NCBI RefSeq assembly: GCF_963662255.1
Contig: NC_085050.1
Coordinates: 25,972,631-26,036,630 of the forward strand
Origin: Cinclus cinclus
Taxonomy: Eukaryota; Chordata; Aves; Passeriformes; Cinclidae
Direction of reading: 5' to 3'
Length of the DNA: 64,000 nt
Shown here: in pieces, positions 13,354-24,000 of the stretch
Position numbering within the stretch: the first letter of the stretch is position 1
Layout: each line of letters starts with the position of its first letter
The notes under the pieces: generated by a model
What the model was told of the DNA's origin: nothing
The model's input: only the letters and a program-made list of their open reading frames with translations
The model's database searches: none
Made by a program: the position numbers and the translations under genes

Positions 13354-13359
13354 AATAAA
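13354..13359 (+). terminator. AATAAA poly(A) signal candidate, CWH43 proximal
   Basis: AATAAA about 340 bases after the stop, followed within 30 bases by T-rich sequence (taggtttttc). This is a usable poly(A) signal arrangement. Confidence 0.45.
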
Positions 13360-13764
13360 AAGCTTGGCCTTAGGTTTTTCAAAATAGGAATGGAACTAGT
13401 GTATTTTTTATTTGGAAGATATGCAGTATGTGTTTGAAGTGTGCACATTTTCCACTCTAACAGTATTTACACGTGCTGCTGTTCTACATTTTATTATTAA
13501 ATGAGTTTTACAATAATTTGCAGATAATTGATGTTCATAGTACTGGAGAAAAAGAGGTGACTTTTATAGATTTCATTTTATTAACTGGACATTAGACACT
13601 TCAATGCTTTTACAAAGGGAAGAGTAGAGCACCGCTGAATAATGATGGTTATGAGACACCTACCTGAGCACACTGATGAAGAATTAAAACCAGTCATGCT
13701 TAACATAACAAGGTTTCTGAGAAGGGAGAAAAGTTGGTTGTAACTTTTATTTAAAATTAACTGT

Positions 13765-13770
13765 AATAAA
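13765..13770 (+). terminator. AATAAA poly(A) signal candidate, CWH43 distal
   Basis: AATAAA about 750 bases after the stop. It is followed four bases later by a genomic run of 14 A (13775-13788). That run would also cause internal oligo-dT priming in cDNA data. Confidence 0.45.
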
Positions 13771-13800
13771 TGGGAAAAAAAAAAAAAAGCTTTGTTTCTT

Positions 13801-16800
13801 CGCTAGTGCTACACTTCAGCAGAACTAAATAGAGGTGTTGCTCTTTTGACCCGGGCAGTGAATTCCCTGTTATGCAATGAACATGTGACACAATGTAAAA
13901 TGTTGTGTTTTCTCAGGGTCTCTCAGCAATGTCTTCCATATTTAGTTCCTGATCCTTTAGTATAAGTGCAGACCTTCACTTTAACTATGAGTTAAAGTTT
14001 TCAGTGTTGTCCAAAGGATGTTTCCTGCTTGTGAGAAGCCTGTTAGATAATTTAAGTGATGCATTCCATTTGGAAAGCACATCTATGATGTTGGTATTTA
14101 ATACTGTGTGTCTTTCCAGTGATATTTAAGCATACCATAACTGAAAGGAATAGGACATGTTGTGGGAAAGAGGGTGGATTTTTTTTTCTCCCTCTAATTC
14201 TTCACCATATACTTTTAAGAGCAGCTTGAGCGAACTCAATTTTATTGGTTCTCTATGTAAGCAAACACAGGATGTGTTTTTACCCTGGGTTTCTTGTTCT
14301 GTGGAGTCAGGTAATTGCTGCCAGCACCACACTTGTCCCTTTATTCTGGTTACCTATCATTTTGCTCCCTTGTTTTTAGAGCTGTGTTTCTGAGAGTGAA
14401 ACTGATCACTGGTCTTTATGGACAGAGGATATTTGAAAAGCATTTAAAAACCTCAGCGGTTATGTATTCATCATCTCAGATGCAAATGACCATTAACCAG
14501 CCACTGTTGAACTAATTTCTCACCTATGGATGCTTTGTGTGCCTTTACAAGCCCTCTGAACTCGTATAAATTAAGTTGTGGAGCGATACAAATTATTTTC
14601 TTGCACTTGTAGCAGTTTTCTTCTGCAAACACCAGAAAGTCCTGGTCTCTTCTTCCTCCCAGCTTGCAAAAGCAGCTGGCACTGGCACCAACATGTCACA
14701 GTGTTCAGAGTATCCTCATTTATTTTCAGCATGCTCTCATGCTAGCTCTGATGCACATCCAGCCACAGGTTTGCTTTTTTATAGTCTGTAGAATACATAA
14801 CGTTATCTTGCCACATTACTTAACATTCTCCACAGGCTGACTCTGCAAATACCTTGTAACGTGAGCAGTTTAATAATGTGAAGTGCAAGAAATGATACAT
14901 GTAAGTACAAAAAGCTTGAAAACTCCCAATTTATTTTAACAATTGAAAAATAAGATGAGGGTGTTTTTCAAAAGCCAGACAGCATAACATGACTTGCATG
15001 ATAGATCAGTTAATAAATCATATCTATATGTAATCTTCAAAGTTTCTGAGCATATTTTGATGGATTTTTACAGGCTTTCGACATGCTCACCCCATGAGGA
15101 AAATTCATGTTGACAGTGAAAAAATCTAAAGTTTCAATATTCTCATCTCCTAAGTAGCTTGTGTAGTTTAATGTATGTAATTTGTAGCTAATATTTGTTG
15201 ACATTTGCATTATTTTATCAGAATGATTAAGAAAAGACATGAATTCAAACTGTTTGTATACGTCCTCTACCACTGTGGTTAGAATTGGGAAGCTAAAACT
15301 AAACTTTATTTGTCCTTACATCTACACACTGATCTAATCCCTTGTATCTCAGTGGTTTAGAAAAATGTGCATTATATACCTAAGTCACAACCACTGTTTC
15401 AAACTATGACAGAAATGTGCTAGAACAGGTCCTGCTGCAGGGGTGTGTGACTAATCTTTTAGTTTTCTAATCATACTCTCTTCATCTCAGCTTTCATAAG
15501 AAAGTATGTTATGAAAGAAAAAGTTTGTGGATATCTTTATGCATTCAGAGATGCAAAGAAAAAATGTATAAAACAAGCAGTATTTACTAAACATAATACT
15601 AAAGGTTAATATCATAATATAATACTAAATAATACTAAAGGTTTGAACTTCTGCTCATGGTAAAAAGGTCTAGATTACATATGTCTGACTTCTAAATAAT
15701 ATGTATTCTGTTGTACTCCAAATCCCATCCTCTGAAATTCTGTGCAGTTGAAGTTTGTAGGAATGTACAGGAAGAGACAGCAGTACATCAGGGGCCTACC
15801 AGTGTGTATCTTGGAATAAATGAAGAACTCCCGGTAACATTTATGACAGCAACTTCTAAGAGTAATTGCACTGGATTCTTCAGCAGGGTGGAGACTCCAG
15901 TCTCCTCTTGCATATATATTCCTGCCTTGACTCAGGCACAGTGACTCTGGTGTTGTTACAGAGCACTCCAAAATCTGGGCGCTGCAGTTCAAACCTCTTG
16001 GGCTGAGAAAAACCTGAAATTGTTATTTCCCACTTTCCAAAACAGTGTTGCAGATACAAGCTGATCAAAAGTTGGACACGCCCTTTGGATTTGAACCAGA
16101 GTTGATGTTATTGAAACAAGTTGTTGCAGTTTAAGTGTACAGGTAACCAGTTCCCACCTGTCCCACTGAAACAGAACGCTGAGAATGTTCATGGTCCTCT
16201 GCTGATAGGGAGGGAGCTTTGTGGCCCCAGAGAGAGGTGCTGGCTGTTTTGATGCACCAGGGTTCAGGAATAAATTCTTAGGTGCTCTCAAGCTTGGCTG
16301 CTTACAGTTGCCTCATGATGAATGAAGAGAATGTAAAATTTTAAACTGAAGCTGGAAAAGCCCTATAGCTGGAATGTAAGAATTTAAGTATCAACAGCCC
16401 TGAAATATGATTTTTCTCATGTATGTAAAATGACATTTGTTTGTAGGATGTTACAGAAGGACTTTTGGGCCAAAGTAATATACTGAGAACAGACCTTTTC
16501 ATTTCAACAGGGAGCACAGTATGGGTCTATGGGATGGGGAGATTAAAATGACCTGAAATGAGCAGTGCTTTGAAGCAGTTTGTATAATCTGCAGCTGCTG
16601 CTTTCTGCCACTTGAGGTCCTCTTTTATCCCTAATTAGTACAGTTTGCTAATACCACGCAGGAATAACTCACAGGTATTAGGTTTTTTCACTGTAACTAT
16701 GAGGGTGAAAAATCTTTTCAGAAGCATCACACAAAGCTGTGTTGACTTGGGTATCAGTTACCTCTTCATATCTGCAAATGATTTAGAACTGTGATTGCTG

Positions 16801-17610
16801 GACTTCCTGTAGGCACTTTGTCTATTTTCTTATAATACCCTGCACTGTGCTTTGTTGCTGCTTTATCTGCTTTCTTAATGTTCAGCAAATTCTTCTTTGT
16901 AATGTTTTTCTTTTCAATAAAATTTTCTTCCTCTTCTGACTTTTAAAACACATCATGGCTTGTGATTCTGGTGCTTAAAATTAACTTTCATGCTTCTTTT
17001 TAAGCAAAGCAAGATGAATAAAAGTATTCAAGAGATACAATGGCTTTAACAATCTGGAGTCTGATATCCTTTGGAAATAGAGTTTCCTTTTGGAAATTCT
17101 TTCTCAAAGATGTATCTGCACTGTTTCTGATAGTGAAGAAGATACAATTAAATAAATGGCTCCTCTTTCTCATGTTATCCAGTATTTTTCACAGTCTACA
17201 ACTTTTATGTGGCTGCCATTTTAGCTATCAATTTAAAAAAAGCAATGCAAACATAAAAATAAGCAAAAATTGGCAGTCTTTCTTCAGAAAAAAGAAAAAA
17301 ATCTGAAGTTTCAAATTTGATCTAACAGTGTGTAAACTGGCAGATGCATTTACTGCCACTCTCCACTAGATATTCAGCTGGCTGGAAAAACAAACAAATT
17401 AAACCAAAAGAAGTGTCGAGAGGTTTGTTTTTCTTTTGGGATTTTTTGTTTTGGGGATTTTTTGTTTTTGTTTTACAGGGACCATTGAGGACAGTCTTGC
17501 ATTTTGACCTACCTTGCTATTTAGCTGTCCAAGTGATTGCACTGGCACAAAAGAAAGGAGAGTTAGTATCAAGGCACTAATGGTGGAACTGCTCAAGCTG
17601 ACTCTGTCCC
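13801..17610. other. Intergenic sequence between CWH43 and DCUN1D4
   Basis: No exon-like open frame with splice signals and no recognisable RNA gene were seen. Short open frames on both strands have AT-rich composition and no known protein features. There are small A/T-rich tandem patches (for example around 15590-15645, repeats of taatactaaa). Confidence 0.6.
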
Positions 17611-18576
17611 TGTGGTGGTTCCACCCTGGCTAGATGCCAACCCAAGTCATTCTATCACTCCCCTGTGCAACTGGGCAGGGAAAATACAGTTAAAGACTTG
17701 TGGGTTGAGATAAGAACAGGGAGGGATCACTCACTAGTTAGTGTCATGGGCAAAACAGACTTGGGGAAATTAATTTGATTTATTGCCAATCAGAATCAGA
17801 GCAGGACAATGAGAAGTAAAATCTTAGGAGCACTTTTCCCCTCCCTTCTTTCCAGGCTTAACTTTATTCCCGATTTTCTGCTTCTCCCACGCGGTGGCTC
17901 AGGTAGATGGGGAATGGGGGTTACGGTTAGTTCATCATGTATTGTTTCTGCTGCTGCTTCCTCCTCAGGGAGGAGTCCTTCAGCTGCTCCAGTGTGGGGT
18001 CCCTCCCACGGGGACAGTCCTACACAAACCTGAGCTCTTCCCATGAATTGCAGTTCCTCATGCCACACTTCACGGGTTGCAGTTCTTCAGGAACAGGCTG
18101 CTCCAGCATGGATCTCCCACAGGGTCACAAGTCCCGTCAGGACCTTGCTCCAGTGGGGGCTTCCCACGGGACCACACCTTTCTTTTGGGGGCACCCACCT
18201 GCTGCAATGGGGGCTCCTCCACAGGCTATGGAGGATCACTGCAACCCTGGGGATCTCCACGGGTTTCATCACAGTCTGCAGGGGAATATCAGTTCTGCCA
18301 CCTGGAGCACCTCCTCCCCTTCCTTTACTGTCCCTGGTGTCTGCAGAGCTCTTTGTCTCATGTGTTCTCACTCCTCTGGCCATGATGACATCTGCTCATT
18401 ACTCTTCTTTCCTTCTTAAGCATGTTACCATGGAGGCATCATCCCCATCACTGATTTGTCTGTCTTGGAGCTGTTTGGCCTTGGCTTTGTCAGACATGGG
18501 AGAAGTTTCCAGCAGCTTCTCACAGAAGCCACTCCTGTAGTCCTGCTATCAGAACCTTGCCAAGTGATCCAATACA
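17611..18576 (-). mobile_element. Solo LTR of an endogenous retrovirus (ERVL-like, passerine type)
   Basis: Bounded by TG (tgtggtggttccacc) and CA (ccaatac a) on the + strand. The length of 966 bases fits an LTR. Sequence blocks match a frequent passerine LTR as I remember it: attgccaatcagaatcag, ggaatgggggttacgg, cttctcacagaagccactcc. On the - strand the order fits an LTR: TGTATTGG start, a tt-aagaagg promoter-like stretch near 18413-18420, an AATAAA at 17779-17784 about 170 bases before the end, and a CCACCACA end. It carries no retroviral genes. Open frames inside it are not genes. No clean target-site duplication was seen. The family name is from memory and needs a repeat search. Confidence 0.75.
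17779..17784 (-). terminator. AATAAA within the solo LTR (- strand)
   Basis: The + strand reads tttatt in gatttattgccaatc, so the - strand has AATAAA. Its place near the 3' end of the element on that strand supports the - orientation of the LTR. Confidence 0.5.
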
Positions 18577-19453
18577 ATGATTGATCAGCCACGACCTGAT
18601 GGATCTGCTCTATGTAAAATGAAGCATTTCTGCATTTTATAAATGCAAGCTTCAGAAAGGAAATACAGGCCTGATTTTTGTAGCATCTGCTGGCTTGGAG
18701 ACCTCCAAAGTAGTTTCAGCTAGTGGTAACAAAGGGGATTATTTATAACATCTTGTGGTCAGAATGAAGGTGCATGTTTTAATGGGCCTTGCTCTCATGG
18801 GGCAGGCCTTTTCTGACTGATGCATGAATCCCCTGTTTAGCAGGCAGAAGCTAAGAAAACAAAGCTTCTTTTACATTTTTCTATGGATTTCTTTGCAGAT
18901 CTAATTTTTGAGGGTCAGGGATTATACTTGCGCGTTCAAAAATAAATGGAAGTTTTGAAATAGGCTTGTCAGACCTATTTGCTTTACAATTTAGAATTAA
19001 AGTATTAACAGAAGCTGTAGTATAAGGAAATATTTTTTAGGCCAAGTAGTATCTTTCATTTTACACTAATATAAATGGGGGGAAAGTACAAACCGTTCTG
19101 TCTACAGATACAACCAAAAAGGGTTTTTCTGTGCTACTTTTCTTTACATCATATCAATGTACAGCTTTGTAAGGCATGGAAGATATTTTCTTTTTGAATG
19201 CATTTTTATTCTGAACTAGCAGCCTGAATGCTTTTTATGGTCAAGTGAACAAACAGATACCTCTAAAGGAATTGTTCCTCTTAAACCAGAATTAGATCAG
19301 ATGAACTACTCATTGCTGCCCCTATTGGATATAAGGATTTGGGATGACACATACTAACACGAATGCCTGGCATGTGGGATGTTAGAGAACTACCAAAGAA
19401 GTGAAGCCTAGCTTCCATTGCTTTATAATCACTTTCTCTTTTTTTGCAGAGGT
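18577..19453. other. Intergenic, no gene seen
   Basis: AT-rich single-copy-looking sequence between the LTR and the SINE. No exon, RNA gene or repeat family was recognised. Confidence 0.5.
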
Positions 19454-19584
19454 TTCACAGAATTGCAGAATATTCTGAATCGGAAGGAATCCTCAAGGAC
19501 CACCGAGTCCTGATCTCAAATAAATAGTTCATACAGGGACTGAACTCCAACCTTGGTGTTATTAACACCAACTAACTGAGCTAA
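19454..19584 (-). mobile_element. tRNA-Ile-derived SINE with CR1-like tail (TguSINE1-like)
   Basis: On the - strand it starts with tagctcagttagttgg (pol III A box), then tgttaataacaccaagg (the anticodon arm of tRNA-Ile). Next comes gagttcagtccc (B box, cf. GGTTCGATTCC). The tail resembles a CR1 3' end (aggactcggtggtccttgag, then gaatattctgcaattctgtga). The first few tRNA bases are missing or diverged. This tRNA-Ile plus CR1-tail architecture is known from zebra finch (TguSINE1), which supports a passerine source. Confidence 0.8.
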
Positions 19585-20349
19585 AGAAAAGATGATGAAA
19601 ATAGGAAAATATCCTGAGATAAGAGGCAGGAAGTCCTATGGAAATTATTTCAACGAGTTAGTGAGTAAGTAAGAATTTCAAATAATGCGAGCTTTCATGG
19701 CTCTGACATGGGTTTTAGTATATGACTTTTGAAAAGCTGATTCATTTTCTTGAGGACTCCATCCTCTTCTCTGTAAAACAGGCAGTGGAAAACACAAGCA
19801 AAATAAATCATCTGCACTTGCACGTTCTGACTCACTGAGTAAGGCAAAGCTTACAAAAAACCCCAAAGAAACACAAACAAGCCTGTGATCACTTAATTCA
19901 GGACTGTATGTGAATGCATTACTCCAAAGGGACAATTACCTTAAATCTGGCACTACTTTAGATTCGTGGTCTTTGACTATCTTTTAACTTAACCTCTTAG
20001 CGGAAGGGTTTTTTTTCATTACTCTGTTCTGTTGTTATAATCCTCCACTGTGCACAGACGCTGCTCTAGCAGTCTCTTCGCATCTGTGTTTCAGCGCCGA
20101 GGAGTGCCAGGGACGGCATTTATCCCTGGAACGACACGGGATGCTGAGCTCGCATGCTAAGCAGCAGTGACCTGCAGGCTGCCTTCCTGCCCCGGCTCAC
20201 GGATGGAGACCTCTTTGTGAAAGGAGAGGCAAAGGAGGGCGGCTCCACGCGCTAGGTTTCTGGGATCGTGGACAATCGGCACGAGCCGCTGTCATCGTCC
20301 CGCAAGGAGCACTCTCGGCCCCAGGCTTCCCCACCGCCCATCCTGCCGC
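19585..20349. other. Intergenic sequence upstream of the DCUN1D4 CpG island
   Basis: The sequence changes from AT-rich to moderately GC-rich. No gene or known repeat was recognised. Confidence 0.5.
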
Positions 20350-20521
20350 TGCCGTAACATTGACCTGACACTTGTGTGCGTTCGGCTGGCGTTGGCAGCT
20401 TGCCATTTGTTCTCCTTTGGAAGAGGGAGATGGAAGAAGCAATGGGTTCTTTCTAGACTAGCCGGTGACTTGGGCACACCGTGTGGGGATCACGGACTAA
20501 CAAAACAGTGCCGCAGTCCGG

Positions 20522-20537
20522 CCCCCCCCCCCCCCCC
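20522..20537 (+). repeat. Poly-C run (16 C) in the CpG island
   Basis: Sixteen consecutive C between cagtccgg and actggggcac, about 450 bases upstream of the start codon. It is probably length-variable and error-prone in sequencing, and it can adopt C-rich/G-rich structure. Confidence 0.85.
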
Positions 20538-20613
20538 ACTGGGGCACAACCCGCCCGCCCGCGGCCCCTGGAGGGCGGGGCAGCCCTGGGGGCACGCCCC
20601 CTTCCCAGATCAG

Positions 20614-20937
20614 CCAATCGCATCAGGGCGTGGGCGCGGCCCTTGGTCCCCATAGCCAATCAGCGCCGCGGGTGACACAAAGTGGTGCTCTTTGCACGCG
20701 CTTTAAAGGCCGGGAAAAACTGGCAGCGCCAGAGCCCAGTCAGAGCGAAGAGAGGCGTGGCCGGCTCATCTTTCTGCCCAATAGAAGGCCGGGGAGGCGG
20801 TGAGGGGCAGGCGGGGGAAGAGTGGCAGGAGTCTCACCCAGTAAGAGGGGGGAGCTCGCCGCGTCCCCCGGCAGCCCGGACCAATGGGCGCGGGCAGTGG
20901 GCGGGGCGGGGGTGTCCGTGCCCAGGCTCTGGATTGG
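20614..20937 (+). promoter_or_regulatory. DCUN1D4: DCUN1D4 promoter with five CCAAT boxes
   Basis: CCAAT occurs at 20614, 20656, 20778 and 20881 on +, and ATTGG at 20933 on -. Two have the NF-Y-type context agccaatc. A GC box lies at about 20899-20912. No clear TATA box sits at a sensible distance, although gctttaaagg occurs near 20700. The start of transcription is inferred to lie between about 20700 and 20960. Confidence 0.7.
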
Positions 20938-20989
20938 GAGCAGGGCAGGAGCCGGGCTGGGCCGGCAGCGTGTGCAGCGCTGCACGAAA

Positions 20990-21014
20990 ATGCACTCGGA
21001 TGCCGCCGCTGTCA
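20990..21014 (+). CDS. DCUN1D4: DCUN1D4 coding exon 1
   Basis: The context cgaaaATGc begins MHSDAAAV. The donor is gtca|gtgagt. A (not strong) purine occupies -3, and the start is supported by identity with the mammalian N terminus. Confidence 0.93.
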
Positions 21015-24000
21015 GTGAGTAGCGCCGGGGCCGGGCCCGCCGCCAGCCTCGCTGCTCAGCCGAAAGAACCGCTTGGCTGGGGGCAGCTTGTCTTGCCCCT
21101 GACCCGTGAAGCTTGGCCGAACGCGTCACGGGGATTCCCGATGCTGGGGAAGGGTTCAGGCCCGCGGGTGCGGGACTGCCGCGGAGCGGTGCGGTGTGTG
21201 AGCTCCTGGCGGTGGGGCCTCCGCGGGGACAGGGCAGCTCCGCGGCCCTCGGCGCGCTGCCCTGGGGGGCGGGGGCGGGAGCGGGCGGGGGCAGCCGCAC
21301 CAGTGAGGGCTGGGGGCGCTCGGCGGGTGTGACGCAGTTTGCCCGACCTAGCTGGCGAGCGAGTGAGGCTGCGGCCGGCCCTCGTGGCCGGCTGTGAAAG
21401 AGCCGGGACTGTCGAGGGGAGCGCGGGCTGCGGAGCTGCGTGTGTAGGGGAAGACGGGCGGGGGTGAATTCAGCGGGTTCCGCCGGGCCGGTGCGGGAGA
21501 AACGGGTTGCTTGTGCGGGGGGCTGGAGCCGCGACGCATGGTGGGAGGTGGAGTCCCTGCGGTGGCGGCTCCGCGCATCGGGGCGGCGCGGCGGACTACA
21601 ACTCCCAGCGGGCCCTGCGGCCACGGGGCGCGCTGCCCCCGCCCCGCGGACCCTCGGCCGGAGCCGCCGTCCCCGCCCGCCCTGGGGAGCGCGGGGGATC
21701 GCGCCGCCTGTTTTGGAGGAGCGTAGTGAGGGCTTTGTCTCCGCAATAAGAGTTTCTGGCTCTGCGTTCCGAGCAGCAGGGACCGCCTGCTGTAGACGGG
21801 TTGCATGGCGCAGGGGGTCACACATCTGCGTGGCCGTGGGGCGGCCGAGGTTCAGGGACAGGCACCGTCCGCGTCCGCTGGAGGTACCGGGCTGTCGTCC
21901 CGAGCGCAAGGCTGTCCTGCCAAAAGGACAGGTTTCCCTGTGAAATCCCCCAGGAACGTGTTCTCACTGCGAAAGGAGTTGCAGCTCTGAAATGCTTTAT
22001 TACTGTAGAACTTGCTTGTGGGGAAGATAATGAAAAATTGAAGCTTTGATCACGCGTTAATGAATGATGGTCTGACTTTCGGATCAAGTCCTTAAAGCAG
22101 CGGTGGAAAGAAATGCTGCATAATGCCTGGATTTTCTCGAATCCTATGTCTCTCAAAATGAGATGCTATACCGGGGCAGCCTGGTAAAGGCTCTTACTCA
22201 CAAGGTTATATAATTTTTTAGTGGTTCTGGTTTATTCTACCTTTATATTTAGGGATCATTATGTGTTGGTGGTGAAGGCTGCTATTAAAGCAGAAATAAC
22301 TGCCTCATATTAGAAATGGAAAGGTAATTATTCTAGAAAATGCCTTCTGTTCAGTATCTTTTGTCATGTGCCCTGTCCAAAAAACATGCAGGTCCTCATT
22401 AAATATACATAGGAGTTACATTTATAAATATTCCAGGGTTCCCTTATGTAGGATGTTTAGACTATGTAGTGATTTTTTTAGTTTTAACTTGTCTGCAGAA
22501 AATAGGAAGAGTATTCTTCCTCAGCCTTCAGCTGTTACAAGCTTTTTAATTAAAAATGTGCTGTGGAATGATCAAATCTTGTGCTTCAAATATTTTTTTT
22601 TTGCTTGTATATGTGTTATTTTGAATAGATATGTTTTCCTAAATTAGCTAATTTCATTATCTGTAGTTTCATAGTGGTTGGATTTTTTTCATTGATTTAA
22701 ATGCTCAAAGCAAGAAGTGTTCATAGCATAGTTTTACACATACAGAAGCTGGCTTATGGTAGTCTCTCTACTGAGTTTATTTTGAGCCACCTTTTTGATC
22801 CTTCTTAGATCCTTATCTGTTCTCATGATATAAACTCCATTAATACATTTTTGCTTAGTCTCAGTTTTACTTTCTGAATACACACCTTTCGTGTCATATG
22901 AGGAAAACAACTTTCCTTTTTTTCTATTGAAGATGTTTCCTTAAAAATTTCTTGTAGCTCCTGTAGCTGTAATTGGAAAAGCTTCTCTTTACAAGACCAT
23001 GCAATAGGTTGTATTAGGCAGGTAAAGTTGGTTTTTATTGCTTCTGTTTATTCTGTTATATCAGGATGAGCTCTTATTTGTGTAATTGCAGCACTTAATT
23101 TAAATTTATTTTTGTCTGAGTACTTTTTGTGCTAACTCTTAGTGAATTATTAATCCTGTGTTTTCTTTAGTTCCTCTCCTCCCACACTTTCTTTGCAGGT
23201 ATTGAAAGCAAAGACATTGGGCTTTTGCAAAGCATTCGTTCCTAGTTTTGTTTGTGTCTTCAAGCAGAAGATAACCCACTCAATTTGTCTGTCTTGTGCT
23301 TGCCAAAAAGCATAGCACTAGGAAGTACAGTACATCCTGTGAAAGTGTTCAACGCTTGTATCCTATGTAAATATTAGAGCATTTAATAGGGTGATTATTT
23401 CTTTTGTAGTAAATAGGACTACTAACAGGGGCTTGAAGTAGAATCCTTAATTTAAAAGTGCCAGCACTGTTGTTGTACTGTCCAATTAAATTGTTTTAAT
23501 TAGAATCATGTTCTGATGTTAAACAGAATTTTTACTTTTGGCTCATAAAGAGATAGAAACATCTACCAGTTCATTCAGTGGGGGGTGTATGTATATGTAT
23601 GTAGGTGGTTATATATATAATTAGAGCTGCAAGGCTTTGGCTTGTCCTGGGGAACTGGTGTGACACACTCGATGCAGATGTGTCGCTGCTTAGACTGTGG
23701 GGCTGGGTGTGCTGCAGCTGCTCGTTACTGCTCATTAGCTGTAGATTACTGCTTCCCTTGCTCTGTTGGTAAAGTGGTTTGTAGGAGCACTCTAATCCAC
23801 TCAGTGAAATGTACCTGGCTTAGCTCTTGCCACTTACTTAGGTTGTCTAAACTGGCAGGTTGATTTCTTGGCTGAAGTGGTTTAGGGAATGTGGCCACGA
23901 CCTGTGCTGCTGGCAGAGTTGTGGGGTCAGTAAATTTTGGCACGGAGGAAGAAGAAAGCAGCTGGCACAGTAATACTTTTGACTGGCATAGCTGTTTCTA

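Larger units (their letters stand above)
13014..13800 (+). other. CWH43: CWH43 3' untranslated region (end estimated)
   Basis: Sequence after the stop holds three AATAAA hexamers, at 13022, 13354 and 13765. The first is only 9 bases after the stop and is unlikely to be used alone. The end of the transcript is inferred from the third hexamer. Confidence 0.5.
20350..21930. promoter_or_regulatory. DCUN1D4: CpG island spanning the DCUN1D4 promoter, exon 1 and start of intron 1
   Basis: A sharp block of high G+C with abundant CpG, in a window that is otherwise AT-rich. It includes the start codon at 20990, five CCAAT boxes upstream, and GC boxes (for example gggcggggcggggg near 20900). This is the usual promoter type of a broadly expressed housekeeping gene. 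Long open frames in it on both strands (for example 20740-21909 on -) come from base composition, since stop codons are rare in CpG-rich DNA. Confidence 0.9.

Noticed and set aside
13765..13788. AATAAA followed by 14 A, as at the end of a retrocopied mRNA
   Set aside because: The upstream sequence is continuous with the CWH43 3' UTR. No second gene copy or target duplication is seen. The A run is more simply genomic.
17937..18540. Overlapping 160- and 165-codon open frames
   Set aside because: They lie wholly within the solo LTR, in different frames of its repeat units. They are not retroviral genes.
19540..19584. tRNA-Ile gene
   Set aside because: Only the 5' half and B-box part resemble the tRNA. 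The acceptor stem does not close, and a CR1-like tail follows, so it is a SINE and not a tRNA gene.
20740..21909. 389-codon open frame on the - strand in the CpG island, and several long + strand frames (for example 20682-21332, 21440-21943)
   Set aside because: The translation is Arg/Pro/Ala/Gly-rich, as expected of CpG-rich DNA read in any frame. It covers the known promoter and exon 1 of DCUN1D4 and has no domain signature.
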